From positions 6,042-14,964 of the forward strand of contig DPVW01000358.1 in the NCBI GenBank assembly GCA_003529325.1: a DNA stretch of 8,923 nt. Direction: 5' to 3'. The notes below the pieces were generated by a model. That model ran no database searches and was not told the DNA's origin. It was given only the letters and a program-made list of their open reading frames with translations. Of this stretch, positions 5,765-8,923 are shown one piece after another. The position numbers and the translations under genes were made by a program. Every line of letters starts with the position of its first letter. The stretch's first letter is position 1. The stretch comes from Candidatus Latescibacterota bacterium. Its GTDB lineage: Bacteria; Latescibacterota; UBA2968; UBA8231.

Positions 5765-6817
5765 ATGCGCTACCACTCAACAGTGCCAGCACGGGTCGCC
5801 GCCATACTGGTGATGCTGATGATGACGGCGATTTGGTCCCAGGAAGTGACGTCGGCGGATTTTGACGCCAATGGTCGCGTCGATCTCGATGATCTGGCAT
5901 TGTTGCGGCAGGCGGTGGGTGGCACCGACATGCGTTTTGACCTGGATCAAAGCGGTCGTGTCGACGTGGGCGATCTGTTCCGTTTCGCCGACTTCATCGA
6001 CGAACCTTTGCCTTTCGAATCGCCTCCTGAGCCGCTTCATTATACCGTGCGCAACACGCGCCAGCAGGTCATTCTGTCGATGCCGGAGTATTCGGCGCGC
6101 ATCCAGCATGGCACACCTTTTGGCATTTTCTCCCTGCGCCTGCGTGGTCAGCGCACGGATTTTGCCAACAAAGATCTGCCACTCGCTGACTGGGAGTGGT
6201 TGTGGTATCGCTCCCCCGTGACCGGCAGGCGGCGCCACAAGCTGATGGAGATGAATTGGGGCGCTCCCGAGTTGCTGAGGTTCCCCGATCGACTCGAGGT
6301 GGTCTATCGCTTTCCAATCTCTCGGGATGGCGTCGTCGCCAAAGTCCACTTTCGCTTTCTCACCCAGGGCTCGACCTTCCACGTCATCTACAGCGTCTAC
6401 AATGGGTCGCAGCGCGCTCTGTCAGAACTCTACTTCATGCTCGGTCTGCCGGGGTTCACCAATCATGGCCACGTTACGGCGGTCGCCAGCGCCCGCCAGG
6501 TGCGGCTGCCGAGATGGCCGCACAAGGAGTTTCTTGCCGAAGCGAAGGCGCGGAATCAGTCCGACTACCTGTTGCTACGACACGATGCACGGGCTGGACA
6601 CAACGAGGGGCTCAAAGGCAGCGTGCGCCTGCAGGACGGCGACGACGAGTATCAACTCTCTTCCTATTATCTGACCGACTTGGCCATCGATCGGGCGTAT
6701 TCGGCACATACGAACAAACCCCGATATCTGACAAGCCATCTCTACGTCACCCTCGGCGATCTGGCCCCGCAACAGCAGCGGTCCGTCACCATCCACCACG
6801 TGATAACAGGACCATGA
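5765..6817 (+). CDS. Secreted protein with N-terminal dockerin-like EF-hand pair
   Basis: This is a 350-residue exported protein. Residues 1-31 form a signal peptide: a basic start, a hydrophobic stretch VAAILVMLMMTAI, and probable cleavage after VTSA. Two calcium-loop motifs follow, D-F-D-A-N-G-R-V-D-L-D-D (32-43) and D-L-D-Q-S-G-R-V-D-V-G-D (59-70). Each has acidic or polar residues at loop positions 1, 3, 5, 9 and 12, and the spacing matches a dockerin type I-like pair. The remaining 270 residues are rich in predicted beta strand and aromatic residues (for example LEVVYRFPI and FHVIYSVYN). They might be a beta-sandwich such as a carbohydrate-related supersandwich, but I do not recognise the family. 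ATG 5765 gives the best signal peptide; ATG 5753 and GTG 5723 are in-frame alternatives. The stop lies one base before the next gene's start, so they are probably cotranscribed. Confidence 0.8.
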   Translation: MRYHSTVPARVAAILVMLMMTAIWSQEVTSADFDANGRVDLDDLALLRQAVGGTDMRFDLDQSGRVDVGDLFRFADFIDEPLPFESPPEPLHYTVRNTRQQVILSMPEYSARIQHGTPFGIFSLRLRGQRTDFANKDLPLADWEWLWYRSPVTGRRRHKLMEMNWGAPELLRFPDRLEVVYRFPISRDGVVAKVHFRFLTQGSTFHVIYSVYNGSQRALSELYFMLGLPGFTNHGHVTAVASARQVRLPRWPHKEFLAEAKARNQSDYLLLRHDARAGHNEGLKGSVRLQDGDDEYQLSSYYLTDLAIDRAYSAHTNKPRYLTSHLYVTLGDLAPQQQRSVTIHHVITGP

Positions 6818-6818
6818 C

Positions 6819-7883
6819 ATGAAACAAATCTTCGACGATCTCTACTGCTGGTCCGTGTTTCACGAGATTCGGCAACTCGACTTCAGCGGTCACCTGTGGA
6901 TCCGACCGGAGGGCAATGTCCTCGTCGATCCCGTACCGATGATCGAGTCCGACCTGGCGCAACTGGAGGCCTTAGGTGATGTGGCCCTGATCATCATCAC
7001 CAACCGCGACCATGAACGTGAGGCCGATCTGTTTCGGCAACGCACGGGGGCCCGTATCGTCGCCCACGAAGCGGATGCGCCGTTGCTGGCATGCTCCGTC
7101 GATGATGTCGTCGGTGATGGTGATGAGGTATTGCCCGGGTTGTGTGCCGTGCATCTGGGGGCAGGTGGCAAGAGTCCGGGCGAGATCGCACTGTATTGGC
7201 CAGGGCGTGGTGTGGTGCTGGCCGGCGATCTCGTCGTCGGCGCACCCATCGGACGGTTGTCGCTGCTGATGGACGACAAACTCGAGGATCCGGTGGCGGC
7301 GGCCCTGGCATGCCGCAAGTTGCTGGCCCTCGACTTTGATACGATGCTGGTCGGTGATGGCCACTCCCTGGTGGGCGGCGCCCGGGAGCAGCTGCTGCGT
7401 TGCCTGGAGCAGCGCACCGACATCTACATCAACTCGATCCATGCGGATGATGTGCCCTGGTCCAGCCTGCGGGATCGAGATGGATATCTTTGGGACAGCA
7501 AGGAACTCGATGCCCTCATCGGTGCCCGCCGTCTCGGCTATCGGCTGATCCGTCTGCCTCCTGGACAGTCGACCTGTCCTTTCCATCTACACCACAAAGG
7601 TGAGGAACTATTCGTCGTCACGGAGGGCGTGTGCACGATGCGTACCGATCGCGGTACGTGGCCGGTTGAAGCGGGGGATTACATCAGCTTTCCACCCGGT
7701 CCGACGGGTGTGCACAAGTTCACCAACGAGAGTCAGGCCGACTGTGTGCTGCTGGCGGTTGGTGAACAACTCGACGACGACGTCTGTGAGTATCCGGATT
7801 CGGACAAGACGAATGTCTTCGCCTTGCCTGGGGATCACATCTTTCGGCGGCGGGATGCCGTCGGCTACTGGGATGGGGAGTGA
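6819..7883 (+). CDS. Metallo-beta-lactamase-fold / cupin fusion protein
   Basis: This is a 354-residue two-domain cytosolic protein. Residues 1 to about 200 have MBL-fold order: WIRPEGNVLVDP, IIITNRDHEREA (58-69), GKSPGEIALYW (117-127), VVLAGDLVV (132-140) and VGDGHSL (178-184). The usual HxHxDH reads I60-x-N62-x-D64-H65, and the histidine of the HSPG-type motif is Lys118. Asp64, His65, Asp137 and His182 remain. Residues about 235-315 form a cupin with intact metal ligands: H256, H258 and E262 in motif 1, and H299 in the second motif (GDYISFPPGPTGVHKFTN). The C-terminal 35 residues are a charged tail. The MBL half may bind one metal or be non-catalytic, while the cupin should bind metal. The substrate is unknown. 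ATG 6819 follows AGGA (6808-6811) at 7 nt. Its stop overlaps the start of the dehydrogenase gene (TGATG). Confidence 0.87.
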   Translation: MKQIFDDLYCWSVFHEIRQLDFSGHLWIRPEGNVLVDPVPMIESDLAQLEALGDVALIIITNRDHEREADLFRQRTGARIVAHEADAPLLACSVDDVVGDGDEVLPGLCAVHLGAGGKSPGEIALYWPGRGVVLAGDLVVGAPIGRLSLLMDDKLEDPVAAALACRKLLALDFDTMLVGDGHSLVGGAREQLLRCLEQRTDIYINSIHADDVPWSSLRDRDGYLWDSKELDALIGARRLGYRLIRLPPGQSTCPFHLHHKGEELFVVTEGVCTMRTDRGTWPVEAGDYISFPPGPTGVHKFTNESQADCVLLAVGEQLDDDVCEYPDSDKTNVFALPGDHIFRRRDAVGYWDGE

Positions 7884-8923
7884 TGTCAGACCTGATCATC
7901 GTCCATCCCCGATTTGACGCGATCTGGCCCTGGGCGGCCGATCACTTTCAACAGCTCTGGTGTCGCCAAGGCACGCCAGCCTTTGTCAGGCTCGCCGATG
8001 AAGACCCGGCGACGCTGGCCGCCGGATGGCAGCAGGCGGGTGCACCAACGGATGTCGAACGCCTTATCTGTCTGGGTGTCACCGCATCCCGTGCGGACCT
8101 GCAGCCCCTCGAAGCCCTACGTGAGGCCGTCTTCGGAGAGGGTGACTGCGACGAAGAGGCACAACAGCTGCTGGCAACGCGTAACGTCATCGTCTACCGG
8201 CAGCGGAGCGAGGGTTTCTGGGGCCAGTCGGTCTCCGAGGTGGGATTGGCATTGACCTTGGACGCGCTGCGCAGGATTCCGCAACTGCATCGGCAGATCA
8301 TCGACTCCCAGGATCCGTGGGATTATTCGCCCCCTGAGGGGCATGGCCGGCCCCGGGCACGGGGGCAGCAGTATTGTGATGATGATCGGTTTACCAGTGG
8401 CACCTTGGCGGGCAAGCGGGTACGTGTCGTGGGTGCCGGCAATATCGGCAGCCGCTATGCGAGCTTCGCCCACGCTCTTGGCGCCGATGTCGCCGTGTGG
8501 GACCCCTTTGCCGCCGAACCCGCCTTCCACCGGGCAGGTGCCAGACGCGAGCAACACCTGGAATCCCTGGTGGTCGAAGCCGAGATCTTTGCGCCCATGC
8601 TCCCACTGACCGACTCGACCCGTGGCCTGGTGGCGGCTCGATACATCGACGCCTTGCCCACGGGCTGCCTGGTGGTTACGGTGACGCGCGCCGCCATCTG
8701 CGACACCCAGGCACTGCGGCGCCGGGTGCTGGCCGATGAACTGGCGTTGGCGGCGGATGTCTTCGACGTGGAGCCCTTGCCACTCGACGATCCACTGGTA
8801 GGCCGTCACAATGTCGTACACACGCCACATATCGCCGGGCGTACCGCCGACGCCAACCGCAGTTGGGCGGAAGCTCTGGCGGGGCAGTTCTTGCCCAGGG
8901 CGGCAGGGCTCGGTACTCTTTCA
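7883..8923 (+). CDS. D-isomer-specific 2-hydroxyacid dehydrogenase (3' truncated)
   Basis: ATG 7883 overlaps the preceding stop codon by one base, and the frame stays open for 347 codons to the window edge, so the C-terminus is cut off. The NAD-binding domain begins at GKRVRVVGAGNIGSRYA, with GxGxxG at residues 184-189. All three catalytic residues of the family are present: Arg269 (VTRAAICD), Glu297 (DVFDVEP) and His316 (TPHIAG). Arg269 is followed by Ala where most members have Gly. A SVSEVGLALTLDALRRIP helix precedes the domain, and a family-specific stretch of about 30 residues lies before the Rossmann core. The enzyme should interconvert a 2-oxoacid and a D-2-hydroxyacid using NAD(P)H in the cytosol. 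Which acid is unknown. Overlap with the MBL-cupin gene implies translational coupling and a shared pathway. Little sequence should be missing, since these enzymes usually end shortly after the HIAG region. Confidence 0.9.
   Translation, partial: MSDLIIVHPRFDAIWPWAADHFQQLWCRQGTPAFVRLADEDPATLAAGWQQAGAPTDVERLICLGVTASRADLQPLEALREAVFGEGDCDEEAQQLLATRNVIVYRQRSEGFWGQSVSEVGLALTLDALRRIPQLHRQIIDSQDPWDYSPPEGHGRPRARGQQYCDDDRFTSGTLAGKRVRVVGAGNIGSRYASFAHALGADVAVWDPFAAEPAFHRAGARREQHLESLVVEAEIFAPMLPLTDSTRGLVAARYIDALPTGCLVVTVTRAAICDTQALRRRVLADELALAADVFDVEPLPLDDPLVGRHNVVHTPHIAGRTADANRSWAEALAGQFLPRAAGLGTLS

Noticed and set aside
5642..5776. Upstream extension of paralogue B to the GTG at 5776
   Set aside because: The extra 45 residues look like translated intergenic DNA, they would overlap the divergent gene, and the internal TTG has a far better ribosome site.
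8117..8830. 237-codon minus-strand frame opposite the dehydrogenase
   Set aside because: The plus strand carries the NAD-binding motif and the catalytic Arg, Glu and His of a known family across the same bases.
1..8923. tRNA, rRNA, CRISPR array, insertion sequence or phage attachment site
   Set aside because: No clover-leaf-like intergenic segment, regularly spaced repeat, transposase motif or terminal repeat was found. Nearly all of the window is accounted for by protein genes.

Overview
The window is a densely coding stretch of GC-rich bacterial DNA with eight protein genes and no RNA genes, CRISPR arrays or insertion sequences that I can see. The organism cannot be named from this sequence. 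High GC, short intergenic gaps, a secreted protein with a dockerin-like EF-hand pair, and a duplicated family of uncharacterised Rossmann-like proteins would suit an environmental lineage such as Planctomycetota or Latescibacterota. That placement is a low-confidence guess.

Layout, left to right. Positions 2-1858 (+) hold most of a translation-factor GTPase of the Tet(M)/Tet(O) ribosomal-protection type, cut at its N-terminus by the window edge. It converges on a DMT/EamA-family transporter at 1899-2783 (-). That transporter is divergent from a small glutaredoxin-like gene at 2807-3058 (+). The glutaredoxin converges, 3 bp apart, on a two-gene minus-strand operon (5641 to 3062). The operon encodes two paralogous proteins that look like a divergent branch of the Gfo/Idh/MocA Rossmann fold. 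From the shared divergent region (5642-5764), a plus-strand cluster runs out of the window. It comprises a secreted dockerin-like protein (5765-6817), a metallo-beta-lactamase/cupin fusion (6819-7883) and a D-2-hydroxyacid dehydrogenase (7883 to the window end, 3' truncated). The last two genes overlap by one base, so they are very probably cotranscribed.

The part most likely to be undescribed is the centre and right of the window. There a tandem pair of cofactor-site-altered Gfo/Idh/MocA-like proteins lies back to back with a cluster containing a metal-site-depleted MBL domain fused to an intact cupin, plus a 2-hydroxyacid dehydrogenase. The region between them holds a perfect 17-bp palindrome overlapping a plausible promoter. 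Joint action on a sugar acid or hydroxyacid is possible but is inference only. The GTPase, transporter and glutaredoxin look like independent neighbours. The GTPase keeps its G motifs but lacks the Ser-Pro-Val tip that Tet(M) uses against tetracycline, so it should not be taken as a resistance gene.
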